DNA of 64,000 bases from an uncultured Mycoplasmatota bacterium (GCA_900547225.1 URFW01000007.1:9452-73451), one strand, 5' to 3'; shown: positions 48,516 through 56,963, numbered from the stretch's first letter. The notes: a model not told the origin generated them from the sequence alone. Numbers and translations are program-made.

Positions 48516-50372
48516 TTATTTAGATAATAGTTCACAGACTAAAGAACTTAACTCTGTTGGATTAGAAACTGGAAGTCCTTCAATTAATCTTGCCTCATCA
48601 TATAAAATTTTAGTGTATTTTTTTAGCATTTCTTTATCTGTTTTGTATAATTCTTTTATCTTTTTAGCAATATCATGTTTCTCATTTATTTCAAGAACTA
48701 ATTTAGCATTTACATGTTCATCTGTTGGCATTGCATTAATTACTTTTTGCATTTCTACGGTAACTTCACCATCACTTGTTAAGCAAAGTGGATGTTTTTT
48801 TAATTTATTTGTGTATCTTATTTGTGAAACTTCATCGTTTAAAGATTCCTTCATAAATGAAAACATCTCTTTATCTTCTTCGTTTTTCTTTTTTAGAGCT
48901 TCTTTTTCCTCTTCACTCGATAAATCAAAATCATTTGATGCTACGTTAACAAACTTTTTGCCTTCATATTTATCAAGCATTTTAAGTACGAATTCATCAA
49001 CGTAATCTGTTAAATATAATACTTCCTTATTTTTATCTTTTAGGCTTTCTACTTGTGGCATCATATCTATTTTACTTATAGTCTCACCACATGCATAGTA
49101 AATTGCATCATCTTCTTTATCCATCTTATTTACGTATTCTTTTAATGTTATGTTTTTCTTTTCCTTTGATGAATAGAAAATAACAAGTTCTTTTAGCTCG
49201 TCTTTTTTAGCACCATAATTATCATAAATACCATATTTTATATTGACACCAAATGTTTTAAAGAATTCTTCGTATTTATCTCTTTCGTTTTCAAGCATTA
49301 GAGAAAGTTCTTTTAAAACTTTCTTTTCAATTGTTTTTGCAATAACTTTTAATTGTCTGTTTTGCTGAAGCATTTCTCTTGATATGTTAAGTGATAAATC
49401 TGGAGAATCTACAACACCTTTTACAAAGTTTAAATAATCTGGAAGTAAGTCTTCGCATTTTTCCATTATTAAAACTCCGTTCGAATAAAGTTCTAGGCCT
49501 TTTTTATAGTCTTTTGTGTAAAAGTCGTATGGTGGATTTTGTGGTATGAACATAAGTGCGTCATAGCTAATTAAACCTTCAGCTTTAGTATGAATTACTT
49601 TAAGTGGCTTTGTATAATCTAAAAATTTATCTTGATAGAAGTTAAAGTATTCTTCTTCTTTTATTTTGTTTTTGTTTTTCTTCCATAAAGGAATCATGCT
49701 ATTTATTGAATCAGTTAACGTTTCTTTACCTGTTTTTTCATCTTTTGTTTCCATTTTTATTGGATAAGTTACGTAATCTGAGTATTTTTTTATAAGTGCT
49801 TGAATCTTGAATTCTTCTAGGAATTCATCGTAGTTTTCACCTTCGGTATTTTCTTTTATATGAAGTGTTATTTTTGTTCCTACATCACTTTTATCTATTT
49901 TTTCTATTTCGTATCCACTAGCACCTTTAGATACCCACTTATAAGCATCACAGCCTGTTTTTTTACTTTCTACACATACTTTATCAGCAACCATAAAGCT
50001 TGAATAAAATCCTACACCGAATTGTCCTATTATGTTTATCTTATCTTCTTTAGTTAAGCCTTCTTTAAATGCTAAAGAACCGCTTTTTGCAATAGTACCT
50101 AAATTTTCTGATAACTCGCTTTCTGTCATACCAATACCATTATCTTCTATAGTAAGTAATCTTTTTTCTTTGTCTATTTTAAGTTTTACGAATAATTTTT
50201 TCTTATCAACCTTTAATTTTTTGTTTGTTAATGATTCATAGTATAACTTATCTAATGCGTCAGAAGCATTTGAAATAAGTTCCCTTAAGAATATTTCTTT
50301 ATTAGTATAAATTGAATTAATCATTAAATCTAATAATTTTTTTGATTCTGCTTTAAATTGTCTTTTAGACAT
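48516..50372 (-). CDS. htpG: molecular chaperone HtpG (Hsp90)
   Basis: A 618-residue Hsp90. The ATPase domain has L-I-S-N-A-S-D-A, D-N-G-I-G-M and G-Q-F-G-V-G-F-Y-S. The middle domain has S-R-E-M-L-Q-Q-N-R with its catalytic Arg, and the dimerisation domain ends the protein. It aids folding of client proteins under stress. The start at 50372 follows AAGGAG at nine bases; the upstream ATG touches the SD. Transcription is under a CIRCE element. Confidence 0.96.
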   Translation of the reverse strand: MSKRQFKAESKKLLDLMINSIYTNKEIFLRELISNASDALDKLYYESLTNKKLKVDKKKLFVKLKIDKEKRLLTIEDNGIGMTESELSENLGTIAKSGSLAFKEGLTKEDKINIIGQFGVGFYSSFMVADKVCVESKKTGCDAYKWVSKGASGYEIEKIDKSDVGTKITLHIKENTEGENYDEFLEEFKIQALIKKYSDYVTYPIKMETKDEKTGKETLTDSINSMIPLWKKNKNKIKEEEYFNFYQDKFLDYTKPLKVIHTKAEGLISYDALMFIPQNPPYDFYTKDYKKGLELYSNGVLIMEKCEDLLPDYLNFVKGVVDSPDLSLNISREMLQQNRQLKVIAKTIEKKVLKELSLMLENERDKYEEFFKTFGVNIKYGIYDNYGAKKDELKELVIFYSSKEKKNITLKEYVNKMDKEDDAIYYACGETISKIDMMPQVESLKDKNKEVLYLTDYVDEFVLKMLDKYEGKKFVNVASNDFDLSSEEEKEALKKKNEEDKEMFSFMKESLNDEVSQIRYTNKLKKHPLCLTSDGEVTVEMQKVINAMPTDEHVNAKLVLEINEKHDIAKKIKELYKTDKEMLKKYTKILYDEARLIEGLPVSNPTELSSLVCELLSK

Positions 50373-50408
50373 ATTAGTCATCTCCTTGTTTATTTAAATC
50401 ACAATTAA

Positions 50409-50451
50409 ATTATAGTACCAACTATTAGCACTGTCAAGATATTAGTGCTAA
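50409..50451 (-). promoter_or_regulatory. htpG promoter with CIRCE (HrcA) operator
   Basis: Inverted repeat TTAGCACTG-N9-TAGTGCTAA (50425-50451), eight of nine pairs intact compared with the CIRCE consensus TTAGCACTC-N9-GAGTGCTAA. Minus-strand TTGACA (50437-50432) sits inside it, with TATAAT (50414-50409) 17 bases on. HrcA bound here would block the -35 box. Confidence 0.88.
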
Positions 50452-50461
50452 TAAAATTATT

Positions 50462-50494
50462 AAAAAAAATTAAGAACTTTTTGCTCTTAATTTT
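50462..50494 (-). terminator. terminator of the lipoprotein gene
   Basis: Stem AAAATTAAGA (50466-50475) / TCTTAATTTT (50485-50494) with TTTT tail on the minus strand, overlapping the stop. Confidence 0.8.
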
Positions 50495-51041
50495 AGTATA
50501 ATCCGTGTAATTTAGATATATCATCGCTTGATAATTCATCTACGGTCCATATTCCAGCTTTCTTAGTTAAAGAAAGATCTATAGTATGAGTTGTTGTATC
50601 TTTTACGTCTTGCATTTTTTCTATTTTATAATCCATATATTTTTCTTCAGAGAATTTACCATCTTGATCATTAAATTTTTCTGGATTGTTTTTTAATTCT
50701 TCTTCAGCTTTTAAAATTGCACTGCGATAATTAAGTACCGTAACTTCAGTAGTTACCGTTGCAGTATCGTCTTTTACCTTAGTATCTTTTATTACGTAAG
50801 CGAACTGGTCGTATTGTTTTTCCATTAGCTTTTGATACTTCATTTTTTGGTCATTTGTTAAATCTTCGTTTTCTATTGTTTCTTTTAATTGAGTTATTAT
50901 GTTATCGTCTTTAGCTCTATATTTTTCAAAGAATGTTTCTACTGCTTCGTCTGGCTTGTTATCATTAATTGCACAACTGCATCCAGTAAAAAGTAATAAT
51001 GCACATAAAACTACTAATACCGTTTTAATACCATTTTTCAT
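50493..51041 (-). CDS. uncharacterised lipoprotein, 182 aa
   Basis: A type II signal peptide with lipobox L-L-F-T-G-C-S (Cys near residue 21) marks a membrane lipoprotein. The mature part is acidic and alternates helix and strand. It begins D-E-A-V-E-T-F-F-E-K-Y-R (as in NTF2-like or DUF4878 folds) and has strands D-T-A-T-V-T-T-E-V-T-V-L and the terminal G-I-W-T-V-D-E-L. Function is unknown. SD AAGGAGG. It lies between htpG and a YjbA-like gene, each with its own signals. Confidence 0.8.
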   Translation of the reverse strand: MKNGIKTVLVVLCALLLFTGCSCAINDNKPDEAVETFFEKYRAKDDNIITQLKETIENEDLTNDQKMKYQKLMEKQYDQFAYVIKDTKVKDDTATVTTEVTVLNYRSAILKAEEELKNNPEKFNDQDGKFSEEKYMDYKIEKMQDVKDTTTHTIDLSLTKKAGIWTVDELSSDDISKLHGLY

Positions 51042-51092
51042 CTATTTTTTCCTCCTTCTGGTATTAACTTGGCATATAAAATAATTTTTATA

Positions 51093-51725
51093 CTAATTTT
51101 TTAAAACTTTAATTAGTGTTTTTAGTGTTTCTATCACGTTTAAATTAGCTTTTAGAACCTCATTTTTTAAGTTTTTATAAGCTTTTTCATTATCTTCTTC
51201 CACCTTATTAAAACACTCAAAATACATGTATTTTATTTCATCGTTTTTTTTATTTTCATATATTTTATCTAAATATTTTGATAAAAGTAAAACTATTTTT
51301 GCCTCACGCCTTGTAAGGCCACTTATTTTTTTTGATTTTTTAATAACGTTATAATCTATTTCTTTTAAAGGTACATCTTCTTTTAAAACGTCTTCTTCCT
51401 CATCAAATAAAAGCTTACTTTTTCCTATTATCTCTCCATTATCGTTAAGCAAAATTGAAAGTGCCACATCATCGTTATAAATTACGCAAGCGTATTTAAC
51501 TTTTTTTACAGTTCTTCCAAAAAAGATTTCTGTTTTATCTTTTATTTGATCTAAAAAGTTTTTTGAAACCACAGCATCATTATAGAAAATATCATAAAGC
51601 GTGCTATCACTAACTTTTATAGAGGGCATTTTTTTTACGTGTTTTACGTCATCTTCTTTATTCCATTCATAAAATTCATACGGAATTTTTTTAAAATTAA
51701 CTAAAATATCATAAATGTTTTTCAT
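51093..51725 (-). CDS. DUF3603 (YjbA/UPF0736)-like protein
   Basis: A 210-residue soluble protein. Compared with Bacillus YjbA it keeps Y-D-I-L-V-N-F and E-F-Y-E-W-N-K-E-D-D near the start, a central strand I-I-G-K-S-K-L-L-F, and the core L-T-R-R-E-A-K-I-V-L-L-L-S-K-Y-L-D-K-I-x-E-I-K-Y-M-Y-F-E-C. It is shorter than Bacillus members (about 250). No function is established for the family to my knowledge. The start overlaps the small membrane protein gene by 17 bases; SD AAAGGAG. Confidence 0.65.
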   Translation of the reverse strand: MKNIYDILVNFKKIPYEFYEWNKEDDVKHVKKMPSIKVSDSTLYDIFYNDAVVSKNFLDQIKDKTEIFFGRTVKKVKYACVIYNDDVALSILLNDNGEIIGKSKLLFDEEEDVLKEDVPLKEIDYNVIKKSKKISGLTRREAKIVLLLSKYLDKIYENKKNDEIKYMYFECFNKVEEDNEKAYKNLKNEVLKANLNVIETLKTLIKVLKN

Positions 51726-51939
51726 TTTTTTCTCCTTTATTTAAAATAGATAAATTAATGAGTATAAATCCTACCAAAAGGTAGTAAAACTCAGGTAATT
51801 TAACTATATAGCTTATGTATTCTTTAAAATTATACCCAAAAGCAAATAAATTTATGTATAAAATCATTGTCGAAAAACCAAGTACCATAAGTCCAAAACC
51901 TGTTATAAATAAAAAAATCTTTAAAGTTATTTTAATCAC
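51709..51939 (-). CDS. small two-helix membrane protein
   Basis: About 76 residues with two hydrophobic helices (FLFITGFGLMVLGFSTMILYI; FYYLLVGFILINLSIL) joined by a short loop, and a charged tail. I do not recognise a function. The start is unclear: AGGTG overlaps the only GTG in frame (51939), and an ATA nine bases later has better spacing, so a weak or non-standard start is possible. Its last codons contain the SD of the DUF3603-like gene. Confidence 0.65.
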   Translation of the reverse strand: MIKITLKIFLFITGFGLMVLGFSTMILYINLFAFGYNFKEYISYIVKLPEFYYLLVGFILINLSILNKGEKNEKHL

Positions 51940-52005
51940 CTATTAAATAATATTTATTTTAAGTCAAAATTAGTATATAATGTAATAGATAAATAGGAGG
52001 ATATA

Positions 52006-52821
52006 ATGAACATTATAAAAGTTTTACAATACGTATTTTTAGGTATATTACAAGGTTTTACTGAGCCTATTCCAATATCGTCTAGTGGACATCTTTTAAT
52101 AGCGAAAAAGTTATTTGATTTTAAGATGCTCAGCGACATGAATTTTGAAATAGTTGTTAACTTTGGTTCTTTTTTAGCAATTGTATTTTTATATAGAAAA
52201 GAAATAATAAAGATAATATCACACTTTTTTGGTTATTTAAAAACTAAGAAGAACGAATATAAAGAAAATTATAAGTATGCTTGGTTAATAGTTATAGGAA
52301 CCATTCCAGCAGGACTTTTCGGAATAATATTTAAAGATAAGATAGATTTGTTATCTAACAATGTTAAACTAGTTGGAATTGCTCTTTTAATTACGGCACT
52401 TGCTTTATTTTTAATAAAAGACTTTAAGGGTAAGAAGGATAAAAAGGACTTATCGGTAATGGATGCTATAACGGTTGGATTATTCCAAGTAGTAGCTTTA
52501 TTTCCAGGAATTTCGAGAAGTGGTTCAACGGTAGTTGGTGCAATGACTCGTGATTTTAAAAGAAGTACCGCTGTTAATTACTCGTTTATGCTTTACTTAC
52601 CTATTAGCATGGCAACCATGGCTTTAGGTGTTAAGGATTTAATTAACACTTCAAACATAGGTGAACTTGTAATGCCATACACACTTGGTATGATAGCAAG
52701 TTGTATCGTAACTTATTTCAGTGCTAAATGGTTTATTAACATAATGAAAAAGGGAAAATTAGGATATTTTGCTTTATATTGTTTAATAGTAGGTATACTT
52801 GTTATATTGTTTGTAAAATAA
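52006..52821 (+). CDS. uppP: undecaprenyl-diphosphatase UppP (BacA)
   Basis: A 271-residue membrane phosphatase. Near the N-terminus it has the G-F-T-E-P-I-P-I-S-S-S-G-H-L catalytic motif, and later P-G-I-S-R-S-G-S-T. It removes a phosphate from undecaprenyl pyrophosphate on the outer face of the membrane, recycling the lipid carrier and giving bacitracin tolerance. Its product would be flipped by the DUF368 protein encoded at 14482-15306. SD TAGGAGG; TATAAT at 51976-51981. Confidence 0.95.
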   Translation: MNIIKVLQYVFLGILQGFTEPIPISSSGHLLIAKKLFDFKMLSDMNFEIVVNFGSFLAIVFLYRKEIIKIISHFFGYLKTKKNEYKENYKYAWLIVIGTIPAGLFGIIFKDKIDLLSNNVKLVGIALLITALALFLIKDFKGKKDKKDLSVMDAITVGLFQVVALFPGISRSGSTVVGAMTRDFKRSTAVNYSFMLYLPISMATMALGVKDLINTSNIGELVMPYTLGMIASCIVTYFSAKWFINIMKKGKLGYFALYCLIVGILVILFVK

Positions 52822-52847
52822 AAAAGACCTAAGCCAAGGTCTTTTTT
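52821..52847 (+). terminator. terminator of uppP
   Basis: Stem AAAAAGACCT (52821-52830) / AGGTCTTTTT (52837-52846) with trailing Ts; it also suits the minus-strand small gene that stops at 52850. Confidence 0.88.
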
Positions 52848-52849
52848 AG

Positions 52850-52951
52850 TTATAATAAAATACCAATTATTATAACAATAATAAGTAATACTATTGATAT
52901 AACTATCTTTTTTATTACGCTTTTCTTTTCTTCTTCAGTTAAATTATCCAT
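52850..52951 (-). CDS. 33-residue single-pass membrane protein
   Basis: The minus-strand ATG at 52951 lies eight bases after the SD GGAGG and opens a 33-codon frame. A charged head M-D-N-L-T-E-E-E-K-K-S-V-I-K-K precedes one helix of Ile/Val/Leu and the frame ends at TAA. It sits alone between uppP and holA and shares the uppP hairpin as terminator. The good SD, the head-plus-helix design and correct charge placement (basic residues at the inner end) support a real small membrane protein. Function is unknown. Confidence 0.65.
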   Translation of the reverse strand: MDNLTEEEKKSVIKKIVISIVLLIIVIIIGILL

Positions 52952-53008
52952 TAAGTAAGCCTCCTTGATTATAAGTTAATATTATCATAAATATATAAAA
53001 ACTTCAAC

Positions 53009-53944
53009 TTAAAGGTGTAAAAGAAAGTTTTCTAAACCAACTATTTTATCTACCTTACCAGTTTTGATTTCATAGTCTAAATTATGAAGTTTTTTTAATA
53101 TATCTTTTAATTCAAAGTCTGGGTAATTAGTTTCTAAAGCAAGTTTTACGCGGTATGGATGAACCTTTAAAGTGTTTGCTATATCTTTACTCATAAAGCC
53201 TTCTTTAGATAGCAGTTTACTTTGGTATACAAGTGTAAACTGGCTTGCTAAAAGTGCAATTATTTTAATTGGTTCTTCTTTTAGAATCATTAAATCATTA
53301 TAGCAAGAAAAAATCTTTTTAAAATCCTTTTTCATAATTGCATCACTTAAATCAAAAACGTTATCATTAAAACCCTTACTACTTATGTTTAAAATATCTT
53401 CTATAAAAATTTCTTTATCAGTATCTTTATAAATAATCATTTTATTTATTTCACTAAGTAATATATCAACGTTTTTACCCACGTAATCTACAAAGTAAGA
53501 GGCTGTTTTATAGTCTATTTTATATCCGTTATTCAAAAATTCTTTTATAACAAATTTTGGTAAATCTTTTTCATCTATTGATTCTTTATGAATTACGGTT
53601 ACGTTTTTCTTTAATAGTTTAACTATCTTTTTTCTTTCATCTAACTTATCTTGCACAACTGTTAAAATTACTATATTATCGTGATTTTCAGCATTAACAT
53701 AACTTGTTAGGTAATCTATATCATGGTTAACACTTGTATTTGTACCCGTTAAAAATAATGCGTTTTCCCCTATTACAGCCTTTTTATCGCCAAATAAAGA
53801 CATGCAAGATGCTTCTTCTATTACCTCACTTACATTACTAACTGATAAATCATACTTTACAACATCTATTATGCCATTTGTTATTTTATCTATTTCTCTT
53901 TTAATTAACCCGTAATCATTTCCATATATTAAATAAGTATTCAT
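53009..53944 (-). CDS. holA: DNA polymerase III subunit delta
   Basis: A 311-residue clamp-loader subunit. It has the family start M-N-T-Y-L-I-Y-G-N-D-Y-G-L-I, the Y-D-L-S strand, the middle I-N-K-M-I-I-Y region, and the C-terminal collar with V-H-P-Y-R-V-K-L-A. Delta opens the sliding clamp during loading. The start at 53944 follows AGGTGG; a GTG upstream overlaps the SD. Confidence 0.9.
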   Translation of the reverse strand: MNTYLIYGNDYGLIKREIDKITNGIIDVVKYDLSVSNVSEVIEEASCMSLFGDKKAVIGENALFLTGTNTSVNHDIDYLTSYVNAENHDNIVILTVVQDKLDERKKIVKLLKKNVTVIHKESIDEKDLPKFVIKEFLNNGYKIDYKTASYFVDYVGKNVDILLSEINKMIIYKDTDKEIFIEDILNISSKGFNDNVFDLSDAIMKKDFKKIFSCYNDLMILKEEPIKIIALLASQFTLVYQSKLLSKEGFMSKDIANTLKVHPYRVKLALETNYPDFELKDILKKLHNLDYEIKTGKVDKIVGLENFLLHL

Positions 53945-53988
53945 ATTTACCACCTAAAAATATTATATCATTTTTATCATATATTTTA

Positions 53989-54390
53989 TTATTTTTCTGA
54001 ATTAAAGTTTATGATATGGCACTTTCTAAATAAATTGCTTTTATATCTTCTTTTCTTTGTTTTAAATTCTTCTTTTGAAATAACTTTTATTGTATTAATT
54101 CCCATTGTATTTTTTACTACTAACAAATTATTTTTACTACACAATTCTAGCAATTTATTAAAAAATTGAGCATCACTTTTATAAAATTCAGTATGTATGT
54201 GTGTAAATGAATCCCAATATTCCCATTTAAATATTCTATACCTTTTTTCTACATACAATATGTCACTAGATACAAAAAACCTATATTTTTGATCACAGGA
54301 ATATATGTAAATAGAATCATGTTCATCATTAGTCCACTTAACATCACATATTTTTTTTAATTTATTATAAACATCAGAAATATTTTCCAT
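53989..54390 (-). CDS. hypothetical protein, 133 aa
   Basis: I do not recognise the family. It is a soluble alpha/beta protein rich in Tyr and Lys: helix I-S-D-V-Y-N-K-L-K-K-I, strands D-S-I-Y-I-Y-S-C and R-F-F-V-S-S-D-I-L-Y-V-E-K-R, an aromatic W-E-Y-W-D-S-F segment and a basic C-terminus. The start at 54390 follows GGTGAGG; the longer frame has none. It lies between holA and the rplT terminator. Confidence 0.6.
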   Translation of the reverse strand: MENISDVYNKLKKICDVKWTNDEHDSIYIYSCDQKYRFFVSSDILYVEKRYRIFKWEYWDSFTHIHTEFYKSDAQFFNKLLELCSKNNLLVVKNTMGINTIKVISKEEFKTKKRRYKSNLFRKCHIINFNSEK

Positions 54391-54433
54391 ATTAGCCTCA
54401 CCATAATATATCATTATTATAACATCATTATAC

Positions 54434-54458
54434 AAAAAAAAGAAACTATGCTAGTTTC
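54434..54458 (-). terminator. terminator of infC-rpmI-rplT
   Basis: Stem GAAACTA (54442-54448) / TAGTTTC (54452-54458), triloop, then seven Ts on the minus strand; the rplT stop TAG lies in the stem. Confidence 0.88.
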
Positions 54459-55015
54459 TCCAATAATTCAGCCTTTTTCATTGAAGTGTACCCTTCGATA
54501 CCCTTTTCTTTAGCCATCTTCTTAAGTTCTGCAACTGTTAATTTTGATATATCACTGCTTTCTTCCTTTTTAGGAGCAGCTTTTTTAGTTTCTTTCTTTT
54601 CTTCTTTTACTTCTTTTTTAGTTGTTTTAACTTCTGCTTTTGCTTCCTTAGGCATTTTTCCTTCTAAAGCATCTTTTGCAACCTTAACTAATTCTGCGAA
54701 TGTTTTAGGTTCGTTAATTGCTATTTCAGAAAGCATTTTACGGTTTATAGCAACACCTGCTTTTGATAATCCGTTTATGAATTTTGAATAACTAATTTCG
54801 TTTTCACGGCATGCAGCGTTGATACGTACTATCCATAATTTTCTGAAGTTACGTTTATTTTGCTTTCTATCTCTATATGCATATACGTATGAATGCATTA
54901 CTTGTTCTTTTGCAGTTTTGAATAATCTATGTTTGCTACCAAAGTAACCTTTAGCTTGTTTTAATACCTTTTTACGACGTGCTTTTGTTACAGCACCATT
55001 TTTTACTCTTGCCAT
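54446..55015 (-). CDS. rplT: 50S ribosomal protein L20 with C-terminal Rho-N/SAP-like extension
   Basis: Residues 1-117 are a standard L20 (M-A-R-V-K-N-G, K-Q-A-K-G-Y-F-G-S-K-H-R, W-I-V-R-I-N-A-A, L-A/I-N-E-P-K-T-F), an early assembly protein and autoregulator. The usual protein ends near there. This one runs to 189 with a Lys/Glu/Ala linker (about 120-155) and a helical domain S-K-L-T-V-A-E-L-K-K-M-A-K-E-K-G-I-E-G-Y and K-A-E-L-L-E-K-L, typical of Rho-N or SAP nucleic-acid-binding folds. The frame is unbroken and the terminator hairpin starts at the stop. Confidence 0.93.
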   Translation of the reverse strand: MARVKNGAVTKARRKKVLKQAKGYFGSKHRLFKTAKEQVMHSYVYAYRDRKQNKRNFRKLWIVRINAACRENEISYSKFINGLSKAGVAINRKMLSEIAINEPKTFAELVKVAKDALEGKMPKEAKAEVKTTKKEVKEEKKETKKAAPKKEESSDISKLTVAELKKMAKEKGIEGYTSMKKAELLEKLA

Positions 55016-55043
55016 TATTTATTTCCTCCTTAATTCCTATATA

Positions 55044-55247
55044 CTATAAAGTATCAATTATTCTCTTTAATCTGTTTGAATCTGCCTTACTTAAAGCTGA
55101 TTTAGCTCTTTTTGTTCTATTAAATGCAGTATTCTTGTTACCAGTGTTATGTCTTGAACCTGGATGTCCTACTGTGATAGAACCACTTTGTCTTACATTT
55201 AAAACTTTTTTAGTACCCTTATGAGTCTTTTGTGTTTTCTTTGCCAT
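55044..55247 (-). CDS. rpmI: 50S ribosomal protein L35
   Basis: A 67-residue basic protein matching L35: K-T-H-K-G-T-K-K-V near the start, then R-Q-S-G-S, H-x-x-T-G-N-K, K-R-A-K-S-A-L and a terminal R-L-K-R-I-I. It lies between infC and rplT, as in most bacteria, though it differs more than usual in the middle. Confidence 0.9.
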   Translation of the reverse strand: MAKKTQKTHKGTKKVLNVRQSGSITVGHPGSRHNTGNKNTAFNRTKRAKSALSKADSNRLKRIIDTL

Positions 55248-55260
55248 AATATAATTCCTC

Positions 55261-55782
55261 CTATTTCTTAACTGGGCTAAGCATAGCCATCATATTTCTT
55301 CCATCAAGTGTTGGAGCGCTTTCTAACGTTCCAACTTCTTTTAATTCATCTGCAAATCTTAGTAATACTTCTTTACCTTTATCAGTAAATTGCATTTCAC
55401 GTCCTCTAAAACGTATGGATAATTTGATTTTATGACCTTTTTCTAAGTATTTTTTCGCATTATTTAACTTAGTGTTAAAGTCATGTACATCAATGTTTGG
55501 TGACAAGCGATATTCCTTCATTTCGGCATTATTTTCCTTTTGCCTTTTTTGTGATTCTTTTTGCTTTTTCTTCTTTTCGTATTTGAACTTATTATAGTCC
55601 ATTAACTTACATACAGGATTTTCTCCGTTATTAATTAAAACTAAATCAAATCCAGCATAAGAAGCAAGTGTTAAAGCCTCATCCTTTGATTTAATACCAA
55701 GTTGTTCACCATTTGGGCCAATTACAAGCATTTGTTTTGCTCTTATTTGTTCATTAATTGGCATGTCTTTTTCTTTTGCTAT
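55261..55782 (-). CDS. infC: translation initiation factor IF-3, apparent AUA start
   Basis: A 173-residue IF3: N-domain P-I-N-E-Q-I-R-A-K, G-E-Q-L-G-I-K, V-C-K-L-M-D-Y-N-K-F; linker; C-domain D-F-N-T-K-L-N-N-A, I-R-F-R-G-R-E. It keeps 50S away from 30S and checks initiator tRNA. SD GGAGGTG is followed after six bases by ATA at 55782-55780. The nearest ATG (MPINEQ) lies 24 bases from the SD and the GTG overlaps it. A non-AUG start (AUU in B. subtilis and E. coli) is the rule for infC autoregulation, so AUA fits. Confidence 0.88.
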   Translation of the reverse strand: MAKEKDMPINEQIRAKQMLVIGPNGEQLGIKSKDEALTLASYAGFDLVLINNGENPVCKLMDYNKFKYEKKKKQKESQKRQKENNAEMKEYRLSPNIDVHDFNTKLNNAKKYLEKGHKIKLSIRFRGREMQFTDKGKEVLLRFADELKEVGTLESAPTLDGRNMMAMLSPVKK

Positions 55783-55831
55783 ATCAAGCACCTCCAAAAT
55801 AAAAAGTGAATACGACATTAGTATCCACCTT

Positions 55832-55945
55832 AAAAAACGCTTGTTTATTTATCTATTTTATTTGGCGTTTAACCCACTTGCCTAATTGCTAGTCGGGTGA
55901 GATGAATACTCGTCTTCTTTCCTTCATATCAAAATTACTTTATTA
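55832..55945 (-). promoter_or_regulatory. infC-rpmI-rplT leader with attenuator (L20-leader-like)
   Basis: Upstream of infC the minus-strand RNA contains GACGAGTATTCATCTCACCC, close to motifs of the Bacillota L20 leader. It ends with an intrinsic terminator stem AAACGC/GCGTTT (55870-55865 with 55840-55835) plus Ts, 40 bases before infC. TTGCAA-N17-TATACT (about 55950-55980) is the likely promoter. L20 binding to such leaders lowers expression. Confidence 0.6.
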
Positions 55946-55987
55946 GTATACAACATATTTTATTATATTGCAAGCATTTTTATTACT

Positions 55988-56887
55988 TTATAATTGTTTA
56001 CCGCCTATATCACTTAAATGTTTATCTATATATTTAATATGGTTTAATGCATTCTCTTGCATCAAAGGCCCATATCTTTCGTTTAGACATTCATAAGTCA
56101 TTAAACTTCTAAAAGGAAGTTCAAGATTATTTTTTAACGTTTTAGAGAGCTTATTTCCATCAAGAATAAAACTCCCTAATTTGTTAATTTTATATTTTGT
56201 TTTACTATCAAAATAATTGATATTTTTATTTTTAATGTATCCTATGTTTAAATTAGTGGGATCTATCATAAGAGTAACCCCATTAGATAAATCCATTAAA
56301 CATACAGCATGGTTACCAACAACATTAATTATATCTTTAGTTTTATCTTTAGCTTTATCTTTATCATTTTTTGTTTTATCATCATCAAAGTAAAACCTTC
56401 TTTTTATTGGAAGAGTATATGCGGAGTTTGTTCCATTAAATTCTAACGAAACCATCCTGGCATTATATTTAGGATTTATTTCATTTAGCCTATGAACCAT
56501 ATCATCTACAAAATGTCTACAAACACCATAGTTATATTTATATAAATATAACCTATTAACTCCCTCATAATCTAATGAATCATTGGGTAAATTTTTCATA
56601 TAGCCACCTATTTTTTGCCACATGTCATAAATAAGTTTAATTGCTATTTCTAAATCGGTTAATTTAAGTTTTCTTATATAATCGACATAATTTTTTATTT
56701 CTTTATTATACTCTTCTAACTCGCTTTTATGCTTATATTCGTTTCTTTTTTTAAGATAATTACATTCATGTTTTAAGTTGTATTTTTTGTTCTTAGAAAA
56801 AAGATTAAATGTGACTAATCCCACTCCAGAGCTTAACCCCAGCACAATTGAGAAATAAAAAACATTAAGCACAACACTACTAATCAT
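55988..56887 (-). CDS. membrane-anchored transglutaminase/papain-fold-like protein
   Basis: A 299-residue protein. An N-terminal membrane helix (SSVVLNVFYFSIVLGLSSGVGLVTF) precedes a basic coiled region, then a domain with an ordered Cys-His-Asp triad: Y-G-V-C-R-H-F-V-D-D, N-H-A-V-C-L-M-D and T-L-M-I-D-P-T-N. This order is that of bacterial transglutaminase-like cysteine enzymes. Substrate unknown; the helix suggests action at the cytoplasmic membrane. The SD AAGGGG is unusually far (about 13 bases) from the ATG at 56887. Confidence 0.6.
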   Translation of the reverse strand: MISSVVLNVFYFSIVLGLSSGVGLVTFNLFSKNKKYNLKHECNYLKKRNEYKHKSELEEYNKEIKNYVDYIRKLKLTDLEIAIKLIYDMWQKIGGYMKNLPNDSLDYEGVNRLYLYKYNYGVCRHFVDDMVHRLNEINPKYNARMVSLEFNGTNSAYTLPIKRRFYFDDDKTKNDKDKAKDKTKDIINVVGNHAVCLMDLSNGVTLMIDPTNLNIGYIKNKNINYFDSKTKYKINKLGSFILDGNKLSKTLKNNLELPFRSLMTYECLNERYGPLMQENALNHIKYIDKHLSDIGGKQL

Positions 56888-56963
56888 ATGTTATTCTCAT
56901 CCCCTTAGTCTTTAAATGTTTGTTATTATAGCACAAAAAAATAAAAAGTAAATATAATACTTT

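Noticed and set aside
48499..49005. Open plus-strand frame opposite the end of htpG
   Set aside because: Shadow of htpG codon bias; it begins inside the htpG terminator and has no start signal.
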